Shown: positions 6,481 to 13,828 of the stretch, piece after piece
Layout: each line of letters starts with the position of its first letter
Position numbering within the stretch: the first letter of the stretch is position 1
Source of the DNA: Clostridia bacterium
Lineage (GTDB): Bacteria; Bacillota; Clostridia; Christensenellales; Aristaeellaceae
Direction of reading: 5' to 3'
Length of the DNA stretch: 18,906 nucleotides
Assembly: GCA_016296675.1 (NCBI GenBank)
Contig: JAEDIV010000033.1
Span: forward strand, 1-18,906
Notes under the pieces: model-generated
What the model was told of the DNA's origin: nothing
Seen by the model: the letters and a program-made list of their open reading frames with translations, nothing else
Databases searched by the model: none
Position numbers and translations under genes: made by a program

Positions 6481-7374
6481 ATGAGTACTGAGAAAAACGG
6501 ATTAACAAGCGAAGACATCAAGCGCGTAAAAGGCTTGGGCTGTCTTAGGGATAAACGATATCCTGACGTATTCAACGTACGCGTCATCACGCGAAACGGT
6601 AAAATTACTTCCAAGGAGCATAAGGCAATCGCTGATGCTTCCGAGAAATTCGGATCCGGCGAAGTTTGCATGACTTCGCGTCTTCAGATGGAGATTCAGG
6701 GGGTTAAATACGAAAATATCAACGCGCTGATTGAATATCTCGCCTCCTTCGGCCTGATGACCGGAGGAACGGGCGCGCTTGTCCGGCCGGTTGTTTCCTG
6801 CAAGGGTACGACCTGCGTGTTTGGCCTGATCGATACGTTCGGTCTGTCTATGAAGATCCATGAGCGGTTTTATGTCGGCTATCACAAAACGCCGCTTCCG
6901 CACAAATTCAAAATCGCGGTCGGCGGCTGCCCGAACAATTGTGTAAAGCCGGACATCAATGATCTTGGTGTGATCGGTCAGATGGTACCGGTGGTCGATT
7001 TGGAAAAGTGCCGCGGCTGCAAGAAATGCCAGGTCCAAAACAGCTGCCCGATGAAAGCGGTGAAGGTTGAAAACGGCAAAATTGAAATCGACAATCAGGA
7101 ATGCAACAGCTGCGGGAGATGCAGGGAAAAATGTCCCTTCGGCGCGGTTTCCTATGTGAACGGCTTCCGCGTATATATCGGCGGCCGGTGGGGGAAAAAA
7201 TGTGCGCGCGGAATACCGCTTAAGAAACTGTATACGTCGGAAGAAGAGGTTCTTGATGTAATTGAAAAGGCAATTGTTTTCTTTAAGGAAAACGGCATTG
7301 CCGGCGAACGCTTTAACGATACGATAAACAGGATCGGTTTTGAGATTGTGGAGAATGCTTTAATTGGAGAATGA
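6481..7374 (+). CDS. Small sulfite-reductase-like (Dsr/Asr-type) siroheme-[4Fe-4S] protein with 2[4Fe-4S] ferredoxin domain
   Basis: A 297-aa protein. Residues 30-100 resemble the ferredoxin-like half-domain of nitrite/sulfite reductases (FGSGEVCMTSRLQMEIQGV). Residues 107-154 carry the cluster/siroheme ligand pattern C107-x4-C112 ... GGC150-PNN-C154. Residues 172-225 are a bacterial ferredoxin insert with CRGCKKCQVQNSCP (177-190) and CNSCGRCREKCP (208-219). The layout resembles the AsrC subunit of anaerobic sulfite reductase and the small Dsr-like proteins of anaerobes, rather than the assimilatory enzyme of about 570 aa. Whether it reduces sulfite or nitrite, or serves another redox role, cannot be told. 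It is probably co-transcribed with the NifX-like gene 29 nt upstream; a strong terminator follows. Confidence 0.88.
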   Translation: MSTEKNGLTSEDIKRVKGLGCLRDKRYPDVFNVRVITRNGKITSKEHKAIADASEKFGSGEVCMTSRLQMEIQGVKYENINALIEYLASFGLMTGGTGALVRPVVSCKGTTCVFGLIDTFGLSMKIHERFYVGYHKTPLPHKFKIAVGGCPNNCVKPDINDLGVIGQMVPVVDLEKCRGCKKCQVQNSCPMKAVKVENGKIEIDNQECNSCGRCREKCPFGAVSYVNGFRVYIGGRWGKKCARGIPLKKLYTSEEEVLDVIEKAIVFFKENGIAGERFNDTINRIGFEIVENALIGE

Positions 7375-7402
7375 AAACTTAAAATCAGCCAATCGAAAAT
7401 GT

Positions 7403-7441
7403 ACACACAGATGCGCAAAAAGTGCGTATCTGTGTGTTTTT
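7403..7441 (+). terminator. Rho-independent terminator after the sulfite-reductase-like gene
   Basis: A 15-bp stem (7403-7417 with 7423-7437, one G-U pair) with a 5-nt AAAAG loop, followed by a U-run (7437-7441). It ends the two-gene operon. Confidence 0.9.
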
Positions 7442-7791
7442 ATATAGAGATGCGTGCGGGATGGAATGCATGAAAAAGCATAATTAATGAAAATGAATAA
7501 TTAAAATTACGTAAAATATTTGAGGAAGAAACATGTTCTAACGGGATACGCTGAAAGATTGAACGATATAAAACGTAAAGAATGCTTTGTTTTCCGTGAG
7601 GAGGGCGGAATATGGAATTTTTTACAGATTTACATACTATATAATAGGAAATTAAAAATCAACTCATTCAAACGGCGAAGGATGATCAGATGATTCTGTT
7701 ACGGGTTTGGATATGGTTTTTACGGAAACAAAAAACGGTTACATCGCACGATAATAACATTCCAAATAACGCGTTTTACGCCTGCCAAGTA
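7442..7791. other. AT-rich non-coding region upstream of the filament operon
   Basis: About 350 bases without a supported gene. The only coding-like item is a 10-codon frame at 7612-7644 (MEFFTDLHTI) preceded by GAGGAGGGCGGA; it could be the remnant start of a decayed gene or a short leader. No tRNA, repeat array or known riboswitch motif was recognised. The composition is clearly more AT-rich than the flanking genes, as expected for a regulatory spacer. Confidence 0.5.
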
Positions 7792-7820
7792 TTGACAAAA
7801 AGGGATGCAAATGCTACAAT
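7792..7820 (+). promoter_or_regulatory. Promoter of the transglutaminase/type IV filament operon
   Basis: -35 TTGACA (7792-7797), a 17-bp spacer and -10 TACAAT (7815-7820), with a TG at 7812-7813 one base upstream of the -10 (extended -10). The start would be near 7827, leaving a leader of about 58 nt before the ATG at 7885. This is the only strong promoter seen for the eight genes that follow. Confidence 0.8.
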
Positions 7821-7884
7821 TATAGAGTATAAATATTACAAATATATTTCGAGAGAAGCGTGAATGTAACAGGAGGATGCGCGC

Positions 7885-8694
7885 ATGCTTTCGATCCTGA
7901 AAACAAAGCGGCGAAAGGCCGTCTGCTTTGTTATCTTACTTTTTACTGTACTGGTTACATTTGCGGTAGAAAACCACAAAAATGGTACCGAAAACGTCCT
8001 TTCTGTCAATGGGCTAACGGTCGATTACAGCCATTCAAATGACGGTTATATTGTTACAAAAACGGACATAGATGAGGGCAAATTAAAGATACGTGTCAGT
8101 AAGGGTGATGTAACCTATACGTATGACCATAATATCCTTGGCGAAGAAGAAGTGCTTCCATTACAGATGGGAAACGGAACCTATACCGTAAGCCTTTACA
8201 AGAATATTGTGGGTAACCGCTATACAAGAGTATCCGAGGTTCATGTAAAGGCGCAGATGCAGGATGCGAATTGCGTATTTCTTCATCCGAGCCAGTATGT
8301 AAATTACACGGAGGATTCCCCGGCGGTTCTAAAATCCATGGAACTGTGCGAAGGACTTGCGACAGACAGGGAAAAAGTGGAAGTCATTCGCAAATACCTG
8401 AGAAAAAGCCTTGTTTACGATTATGTGCGCGCAATCACAATTTCCAGAAACTATCTGGGCGATATCGACGGATGTTTCGAAACGCGCATGGGCCTGTGCC
8501 TGGACATCGCGGCGCTTACGGCGTGCATGTTGCGCGTTCAGGGAATTCCGACGCAGCTGGTGATCGGCTATGCCGGTGATTTCTATCATGCATGGAACCG
8601 GGTGCTGGTGGACGGGGAATACATAATCGTTGACGTCACTGCGGAAATGAGTGTTCTGAGCGGTGATGAATACATTCAAGAGAGAGTATACTGA
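7885..8694 (+). CDS. Membrane-anchored transglutaminase-like protein
   Basis: A 269-aa protein with a basic N-terminus and one hydrophobic segment (about 11-28), so probably a signal anchor placing the rest outside the membrane. Residues 35-125 look like a beta-rich region without a recognised family. The C-terminal part is a transglutaminase-like cysteine peptidase fold with a visible triad: C205 in GLCLDIAALTACML, H235 in DFYHAWN and D250 in IIVDVTAE. Family members cleave or cross-link proteins or cell-wall peptides; the substrate here is unknown. AGGAGG (7871-7876) with an 8-nt spacer sets the start. It is the first gene of the operon, 23 nt before the GspF-like gene, which suggests a role in processing or anchoring the filament or its surface partners. 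Confidence 0.88.
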   Translation: MLSILKTKRRKAVCFVILLFTVLVTFAVENHKNGTENVLSVNGLTVDYSHSNDGYIVTKTDIDEGKLKIRVSKGDVTYTYDHNILGEEEVLPLQMGNGTYTVSLYKNIVGNRYTRVSEVHVKAQMQDANCVFLHPSQYVNYTEDSPAVLKSMELCEGLATDREKVEVIRKYLRKSLVYDYVRAITISRNYLGDIDGCFETRMGLCLDIAALTACMLRVQGIPTQLVIGYAGDFYHAWNRVLVDGEYIIVDVTAEMSVLSGDEYIQERVY

Positions 8695-8717
8695 TAATCA
8701 AAGGAGAGGGATTCGCA

Positions 8718-9767
8718 ATGGCAGATAAAAAGCGCACGCTTTCCAATATGGAAATTTCGCTTTTCTGCTCTCAGGTTCACATGATGCTTTCGTCCGGCCT
8801 TGCCCTTTATGAAGGCGTCGAAGCGCTTATGCGCAGCTATCATGGAACGGAAAGCGAAGCGATCTTTTCCCGCCTGAGCGAGGAAGTTTCCCGCACGGGA
8901 CTTCTTTCCGAAGCGTTCAAAAGCGATGCAAGCTGGCCGAAGTATCTGATCGAGATGACGCGCGTCGGCGAAACCACGGGCGGACTTGAAGAAATCATGA
9001 AAAACCTTGCTTCGCATTATGAGCGCGAAGATAGAATCCGCCAGGCAGTGAAAAACGCCGTAATCTATCCGATCGTGCTTGGCAGCATGGTGTTTGTGAT
9101 TGTTTGCGTAATGCTTTTGATGGTGCTTCCGATGTTCCGCTCCGTGCTCGGCAGCATGGGCGTGTCCATCACGCAGGCGGGTTCAGGTATGATCAATGTC
9201 GGCGTCGCGCTTGGATGGGCAGTGCTGGTTTTGGTCGGATTGGCCATTATGCTTGCAGTCGGCGCGGTGATTCTGATGAAAACGCCTGCCAGAAAGTGCG
9301 TCAGCTGTTTTCTTATGAAGGTGTTCCTGCCGGCAAAACGCATTGCAAAGCAGCTGGACGCATCCAGAATTGCAACGGTTTTGTCGATGACGTTCTCCGG
9401 TGGTTTTGCAATGGATGAGGGCATCCGCTTATCCTGCGGAGTCACTTCGGACGAAAACACCTCCATGCAGCTTAAGCGCATGGAGGAGGCGATGCTTGAG
9501 GGCAAATCGTTTGCAGATGCGATGGCCGATACCGGACTGTATGATCCCATCTACATCGGCATGATCCGGACCGGCGTTGAAGTCGGAAAGATCGACAGCG
9601 TGCTTTCGAAGGTCGCAAGCGAATATCAGGCTCAGGCGGAAAACAGCATCTCGTCCCTTGTTTTGATTATTGAGCCTACGCTGGTTGCACTCCTGGCGAT
9701 TGTCGTCGGCGCAATGCTTCTGTCGATCATGCTTCCCATGGCCGGTGTTCTCGTGGGCATTTTCTAA
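8718..9767 (+). CDS. Type II secretion/type IV pilus inner-membrane platform protein (GspF/PilC family)
   Basis: A 349-aa polytopic membrane protein with two T2SSF domains (about 13-135 and 212-338). These are separated or followed by transmembrane segments at about 115-140, 163-187 and 313-340. Characteristic text includes LFCSQVHMMLSSGLALYEGVEAL (split here at 15-37), VGETTGGLEEIMKNLA (83-98) and MIRTGVEVGKIDSVLSKVA (282-300). The protein is the membrane platform on which an ATPase drives assembly or movement of a filament. It is shorter than the usual 400 or so residues because the extra N-terminal tail of PilC is absent. AAGGAG lies about 11 nt upstream. It sits in an operon with a PilT-type ATPase and four pseudopilin-like proteins. 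Confidence 0.93.
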   Translation: MADKKRTLSNMEISLFCSQVHMMLSSGLALYEGVEALMRSYHGTESEAIFSRLSEEVSRTGLLSEAFKSDASWPKYLIEMTRVGETTGGLEEIMKNLASHYEREDRIRQAVKNAVIYPIVLGSMVFVIVCVMLLMVLPMFRSVLGSMGVSITQAGSGMINVGVALGWAVLVLVGLAIMLAVGAVILMKTPARKCVSCFLMKVFLPAKRIAKQLDASRIATVLSMTFSGGFAMDEGIRLSCGVTSDENTSMQLKRMEEAMLEGKSFADAMADTGLYDPIYIGMIRTGVEVGKIDSVLSKVASEYQAQAENSISSLVLIIEPTLVALLAIVVGAMLLSIMLPMAGVLVGIF

Positions 9768-9788
9768 GCGATAAGGGAGGGGTTTTCA

Positions 9789-10115
9789 GTGAAAGGCGAG
9801 AAAAACGGGTGGATCCGCGCCTGTGCGCTGATGCTCGTTTTGCTGATCGTGTTTTGTGCCGGCATGCATCTTTACACCAATGCCGTTCACGAAAAAACAC
9901 TGAACGCACAAAAAGAAATCCTTTTAAGCGCAATTGTGAGCGCCATGCGCACCTGCTATGCCATTGAGGGCGTATATCCCAGGGATGTTGATTATCTGGT
10001 GGAACATTACGGCCTTCGTTATAACCAAAATCGTTTTCATATCTATTTCGACTCGTTTGCAGAGAATATCATGCCGGACGTACGTGTAATTGAACGCGGA
10101 GGGGAACAGCCTTGA
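9789..10115 (+). CDS. Small single-helix pseudopilin-like protein
   Basis: A 108-aa product with a GTG start supported by GGGAGGGG just upstream, 21 nt after the GspF-like stop. A hydrophobic helix (about 11-27) is followed by a short periplasm-side-type domain containing AMRTCYAIEGVYPRDVDYL (split at 52-70). The 'Y/C-Y-x-x-x-G-x-YP' pattern recalls the start of the globular domain of GspG/PilE-like pseudopilins. The canonical prepilin cleavage motif with Glu at +5 is absent, so processing by a prepilin peptidase is doubtful. No family name is certain. The stop overlaps the next start by 4 bp. Confidence 0.75.
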   Translation: MKGEKNGWIRACALMLVLLIVFCAGMHLYTNAVHEKTLNAQKEILLSAIVSAMRTCYAIEGVYPRDVDYLVEHYGLRYNQNRFHIYFDSFAENIMPDVRVIERGGEQP

Positions 10116-10618
10116 CGGATTCATTTATTGGTCAGAAGGAGCGCGGAAACGCCATATCGGGCGCGATTGTATTTTTCCTGCTCGGCGTGTTCGCTTTTTT
10201 CTCGATCGTCATGGTGCTTTTGTCCGCCTATACCTATAAAAGCACGATCAGTCAGTCGGCTGCAAACGGAGAAAAACGCATTCTGCACCATTACATCGTA
10301 AATACGGTTCAGGCAGCCGACACCAAAGGCGGCGTATATACGGATGAAACGGACGGCATTCATCGGCTGGTCGTCCTTATGGATCCGCAGGCGGAAATCG
10401 AAATGAGCATCTATGCCTATAACGGAAACCTCTGTGAGCTCTACGCGCTGAAAGGCGATCCGTTCACGCCTGAATACGGCGAAATCATCATGACGCTTTC
10501 TGAGTTCCGCCCGGTCGTTACGGATCATCTTCTGACCGTCAGAACAAAGGATGCAGAAGGAACGCAGGAAGAAATCCGAGTGTTTCTGAATTGCTTGCAG
10601 GGGGGCGCGGATTCATGA
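10112..10618 (+). CDS. Single-pass membrane protein of the filament operon (DUF4860-like)
   Basis: A 168-aa protein read from a TTG at 10112 that overlaps the previous stop by 4 bp (TTGA); GGAGGGG lies about 9 nt upstream. One hydrophobic helix (about 16-40) is followed by an extracytoplasmic domain (about 48-168) rich in beta-type text, such as HRLVVLMDPQAEIEMSIYAY. From memory it resembles DUF4860 proteins found beside GspF/PilT genes in Clostridia; this needs a profile search. There is no canonical prepilin motif: KERG is followed by NAISG, with Gly rather than Glu at position +5. Its place in the operon argues for a minor component of the filament or its membrane base. Confidence 0.75.
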   Translation: MTDSFIGQKERGNAISGAIVFFLLGVFAFFSIVMVLLSAYTYKSTISQSAANGEKRILHHYIVNTVQAADTKGGVYTDETDGIHRLVVLMDPQAEIEMSIYAYNGNLCELYALKGDPFTPEYGEIIMTLSEFRPVVTDHLLTVRTKDAEGTQEEIRVFLNCLQGGADS

Positions 10619-11013
10619 AAAACGCAAACCGAAATTCGCTCCTGATGGAAATCGCGATTGTTGTTCTGTTCTTTGCGCTTGCTTCGGGAACGCTTCTTAA
10701 GCTGTTTACGCAGAACTTTGAAAACAACCGTCTTTCCAGAACCCGGACCCAGGCGGTTATCGAAGTGCAGGATTTGTCCGAAGCGCTCAAAGCGTCCTTT
10801 GATATGCAAAAGACCCTGAAGGAAAACGGATTTTCCTATGAAGACGGAGAATGGACGCTTGAAATGCCGGATTTCCGGATCATCGCTTCCGTAGAAAAGG
10901 AAGAGCGCCAAGCGGGCTTTATTGAGACAGCGTCTCTCACCGCCAAAGACGGCGATTTTGTCTATGTAAACTGCACCGCATCCCAGTATTTTCCCTCGGA
11001 GGTGCAGCCATGA
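10615..11013 (+). CDS. Pseudopilin-like protein with a pilin-type hydrophobic N-terminus
   Basis: A 132-aa protein. The ATG at 10615 overlaps the preceding stop (ATGA) and was chosen over an in-frame upstream ATG at 10591 because of this overlap and because it gives a short basic leader. The N-terminus, MKNANRNSLLMEIAIVVLFF, has a glutamate inside the hydrophobic run. If cleavage occurred after N7 this Glu would be +5, as in prepilins (G/A is the usual residue before the cut, so this is a variant). The region after the helix is a helical stretch (about 40-70) and a small beta domain. It is probably a minor pilin or pseudopilin; the next gene overlaps by 4 bp. Confidence 0.78.
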   Translation: MKNANRNSLLMEIAIVVLFFALASGTLLKLFTQNFENNRLSRTRTQAVIEVQDLSEALKASFDMQKTLKENGFSYEDGEWTLEMPDFRIIASVEKEERQAGFIETASLTAKDGDFVYVNCTASQYFPSEVQP

Positions 11014-11468
11014 ATAAAACCGGCTATCGCATCGGTCCCGGCGCTGCGTCGATTCTGCTTGTGATCGTGGTTGTGTCCATGTCAATTCTGGGCATCCTTG
11101 CGCTGTCAGAATCCAAAAGCGAAGTCAGGCTTTCCGAGAAAAATGCGCTTTTCGTGGAGGACAAAAGCCGTCTTGAGGCCGAAGCCGTTCAGACGCTTGC
11201 GCTCCTTGACGCAATTTTACTGAAAGCCCGCGAAAATGCAGACACAAACGAAGCATATTTTGAATACATATATAATGAGATTCCCGGCTGTGTTTCCGTC
11301 GAAGATGATTGTCTTTCGTGGACGCAGGGCAGCATTCATAACAGAACCCTTTATCTGAAAATCAAGGTTCTGCCGATCGAATCTTCCGTTCGCTATGAAT
11401 GGCTTCAGCACAGGCTCGTCTCGGCGGCGGATTCGTCCTCCGACTGGGCTTTTGACGATTTTGAGTAG
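11010..11468 (+). CDS. Small single-helix membrane protein of the filament operon
   Basis: A 152-aa protein starting at the ATG that overlaps the previous stop by 4 bp. Residues 8-35 hold a GPGAAS turn followed by the hydrophobic helix ILLVIVVVSMSILGILAL, and then a charged, probably helical region (about 36-75). The 'GxxxSILLVIVVVSM' entry recalls PilX-like minor pilins, but no family assignment is safe and no +5 Glu is present. The rest is acidic and ends SSDWAFDDFE. Coupled translation with its neighbours suggests fixed stoichiometry in one complex. Confidence 0.75.
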   Translation: MNKTGYRIGPGAASILLVIVVVSMSILGILALSESKSEVRLSEKNALFVEDKSRLEAEAVQTLALLDAILLKARENADTNEAYFEYIYNEIPGCVSVEDDCLSWTQGSIHNRTLYLKIKVLPIESSVRYEWLQHRLVSAADSSSDWAFDDFE

Positions 11469-11477
11469 GGAGGGCCT

Positions 11478-12542
11478 ATGGAACTGAAAACGCTTCTCCA
11501 GCAGACCCTCACAATGGGCGGATCGGACATGTTCATCATCCCCGGTTCGCGCGTCATTGTAAAGGTCAACGGCCGCTTTGAGCCGATCACCGACAATATT
11601 CTTTCGCCCGTTCATACGCAGTCCCTCATCAGCGAGACCTACCAGATGGCAGGAAACCGCGATGAAAAGGAACTTCTGCAAAAGGGCGACGACGATTTTT
11701 CCTTCACGCTTGAAAAGCTTTGCCGCTTCCGCTGCAATGCCTACCGCCAAAGGGGCACGCTCGCTGCGACCTACCGCGTCGTAGCCTTCGGCCTTCCCGA
11801 TGAAAAGGCGCTGAATATTCCGGATATGGTCATTCAGCAGGCGGATTTCCTAAGCGGCCTGATTCTGGTCGCAGGCGCAGCCGGCAACGGTAAAAGCACC
11901 ACGCTTGCCTGCATGATCAAGCATATCAACCATACCCGCTCCGGCCATATCATCACCATCGAGGATCCCATTGAATATCTCCACCCTCATGGAAAGAGCC
12001 TTGTAAGCCAAAGGGAAGTGCCGAACGACGCGCCGACTTTCTCCTGCGCATTAAGAGCCGCGCTCAGACAGGCGCCGGACGTAATCATGCTCGGCGAAAT
12101 GCGCGATTACGACACCATGCAGACCGCCATCACGGCTGCGGAAACCGGGCATCTCATCATGTCCTCGCTCCACACCATCGGCGCTGCAAAGACCATCGAC
12201 CGCATCATCGACGCGTTCCCGCCCAGTCAGCAGACGCAGATCCGCATCCAGCTGTCCATGGTCTTAAAGGCGGTGATCTCCCAGCGGCTCGTTCCGACGC
12301 TCGACGGCGAAATGCTTCCCGTTTTTGAAGTCATGACCGTCAACAGCGCCATTCAGAACATGATCCGCGAGGGCAAAACGCACCAGATTGACAATGTCAT
12401 TTATAACGGAAGCGCGGAGAAAACCATGCTCAGCATGGACCTCCAACTGCTTTCCCTTTATAAACAATCCCGCATCGATAAAGAAACCGCACTATTATAC
12501 GCGATCAATCCTGAGGCGCTCAAAAAACGCCTCGTCATGTAA
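11478..12542 (+). CDS. PilT-type hexameric ATPase of a type IV filament system
   Basis: A 354-aa cytoplasmic ATPase of the T2SE/PilT family, matching PilT length. It lacks the N-terminal domain and zinc-binding Cys4 motif of GspE/PilB. Visible motifs: Walker A GAAGNGKST (133-141, K139), Asp box TIEDPIEYLH (160-169), Walker B VIMLGEMRD (202-210, E207), His box with H225 and H232 (GHLIMSSLHT), and a C-terminal AIQNMIRE (291-298) in the place of the PilT AIRNLIRE motif. PilT-type enzymes power filament retraction or depolymerisation; here it is the only ATPase of the locus and might do all the work. It starts 9 nt after the previous gene behind AGGGAGGG and ends 12 nt before the regulator gene. 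Confidence 0.93.
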   Translation: MELKTLLQQTLTMGGSDMFIIPGSRVIVKVNGRFEPITDNILSPVHTQSLISETYQMAGNRDEKELLQKGDDDFSFTLEKLCRFRCNAYRQRGTLAATYRVVAFGLPDEKALNIPDMVIQQADFLSGLILVAGAAGNGKSTTLACMIKHINHTRSGHIITIEDPIEYLHPHGKSLVSQREVPNDAPTFSCALRAALRQAPDVIMLGEMRDYDTMQTAITAAETGHLIMSSLHTIGAAKTIDRIIDAFPPSQQTQIRIQLSMVLKAVISQRLVPTLDGEMLPVFEVMTVNSAIQNMIREGKTHQIDNVIYNGSAEKTMLSMDLQLLSLYKQSRIDKETALLYAINPEALKKRLVM

Positions 12543-12554
12543 AGGAGGGAAAAG

Positions 12555-13784
12555 ATGAGTACAATCAGAATTCAAATGATGGACGACTTTGCCATATACA
12601 TCGACGAGATTCAGAAAGAGCATATGGTCAAGCAGTCCAAAAAAGGCTTGGCCCTGATGCATTATCTGATTATTCATCACGGGCAGTCGGTGTCCAACCA
12701 CAAACTGCTCCAAGCCCTGTGGCCGGAGGAGAAAAACTCCAATCCCGAAAATGCGCTCAAGACGCTGGTCAGCCGTCTGCGCGTGCAGCTCAATCAGCTC
12801 GCGCCGGACTTCGGCAAATGCATTGTTGCCGACCGCGGCGCATACCACTGGGAAAATCTTCCCGGCATGTCCGTCGACCTTTTCGAGCTTGAGGATATTT
12901 TCAACGATATGCCTCAAGCGGAGGCCGACAGGGACGCGTGGATGGCCCTTTTCCAAAAGCTCCTGAAGCTCTACAGCGGCGATCTACTGCAGAACTCCAA
13001 CAGCTACGAGTGGGGGCTTTCCCGCGCGGCATGGCTTCATAATAAATACATCGAAGCCGTGTACAGATGCTGCGAGATCTATAAGCAGGAGGAGAACTAC
13101 GACGAGATTGTCAATGTCTGCCGTCAGGCGCTGAATGTCGATAACTTTGACGACAAGCTGCACATGGAAATGATGTCCGCCCTCGTCAAGACCAATCGCT
13201 CCAACGAAGCGCTCACGCAGTACAAGCACGTCATCCATCTCCATTACCGCTATCTCAACACGCAGCCCTCCAACGATATCCAGGAGTTCTACAAGCAGAT
13301 CGAAACCGCAGGCAAGACCCTCGATTTCAATCTCGACTCCATTCGGGCCGAGCTCAAGGAAAGCGGCGAACTGCGCGGCGCGTTCATCTGCGAATACACG
13401 GTTTTCAAGGAGATCTACAATCTCCAGATGCGAAACCTCGAGCGCCTGGGTTCCACCATGTTCCTCGCCGTTATCATGGTCAGCGGCTTGAACGGCAAGC
13501 CCATGGAATCCATGAAGCAGGAAAAGGTCATGGAAGTTCTGACCGAAATCCTGCGCGGAAATTTAAGAAAAGGCGACACCATCACCCGGTTTAATACAAC
13601 CATCATGGCGCTCCTTCTGCCCACCGTCAACTACGCCACAGGACGCATGGTCATGGAACGCATCAAGCGGTTGTTTTATAAAAAGTTCCCCAACTCCAAC
13701 ATGGTCTTCAATTACCGCATAGGCCCGCTCGGCAATGAGCCGCCGCCGGAAGGCTTTGTTGAAAAAAGGGGGGCGCCTGGCTAA
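12555..13784 (+). CDS. Winged-helix/BTAD transcriptional regulator with degenerate GGDEF domain
   Basis: A 409-aa protein with three parts. Residues 1-100 form an OmpR/SARP-type winged helix (SKKGLALMHYLIIHHGQSVS, then LLQALWPEE, then LKTLVSRLRVQL). Residues about 106-255 form a BTAD (bacterial transcriptional activator) helical-repeat domain (VDLFELEDIF, LYSGDLL, ALNVDNFDDKLHMEMMSAL). Residues about 275-390 align in length and pattern with a GGDEF domain (LRKGDTITRFNTTIMALLLP at 337-356), but the signature is replaced by NTTIM (347-351). The gene is the last of the filament operon, behind AAAGGAGGG. It probably regulates the operon, the downstream surface proteins, or both. Diguanylate cyclase activity is not expected. 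Confidence 0.88.
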   Translation: MSTIRIQMMDDFAIYIDEIQKEHMVKQSKKGLALMHYLIIHHGQSVSNHKLLQALWPEEKNSNPENALKTLVSRLRVQLNQLAPDFGKCIVADRGAYHWENLPGMSVDLFELEDIFNDMPQAEADRDAWMALFQKLLKLYSGDLLQNSNSYEWGLSRAAWLHNKYIEAVYRCCEIYKQEENYDEIVNVCRQALNVDNFDDKLHMEMMSALVKTNRSNEALTQYKHVIHLHYRYLNTQPSNDIQEFYKQIETAGKTLDFNLDSIRAELKESGELRGAFICEYTVFKEIYNLQMRNLERLGSTMFLAVIMVSGLNGKPMESMKQEKVMEVLTEILRGNLRKGDTITRFNTTIMALLLPTVNYATGRMVMERIKRLFYKKFPNSNMVFNYRIGPLGNEPPPEGFVEKRGAPG

Positions 13785-13828
13785 GAAATGCGGAACAGAA
13801 CGGGGCATATAGAAAAACCAGGAAAAAC

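Noticed and set aside
7612..7644. 10-codon ORF MEFFTDLHTI with a good Shine-Dalgarno
   Set aside because: Too short to support as a gene, no matching promoter with acceptable spacing; recorded only as a possible relic or leader.
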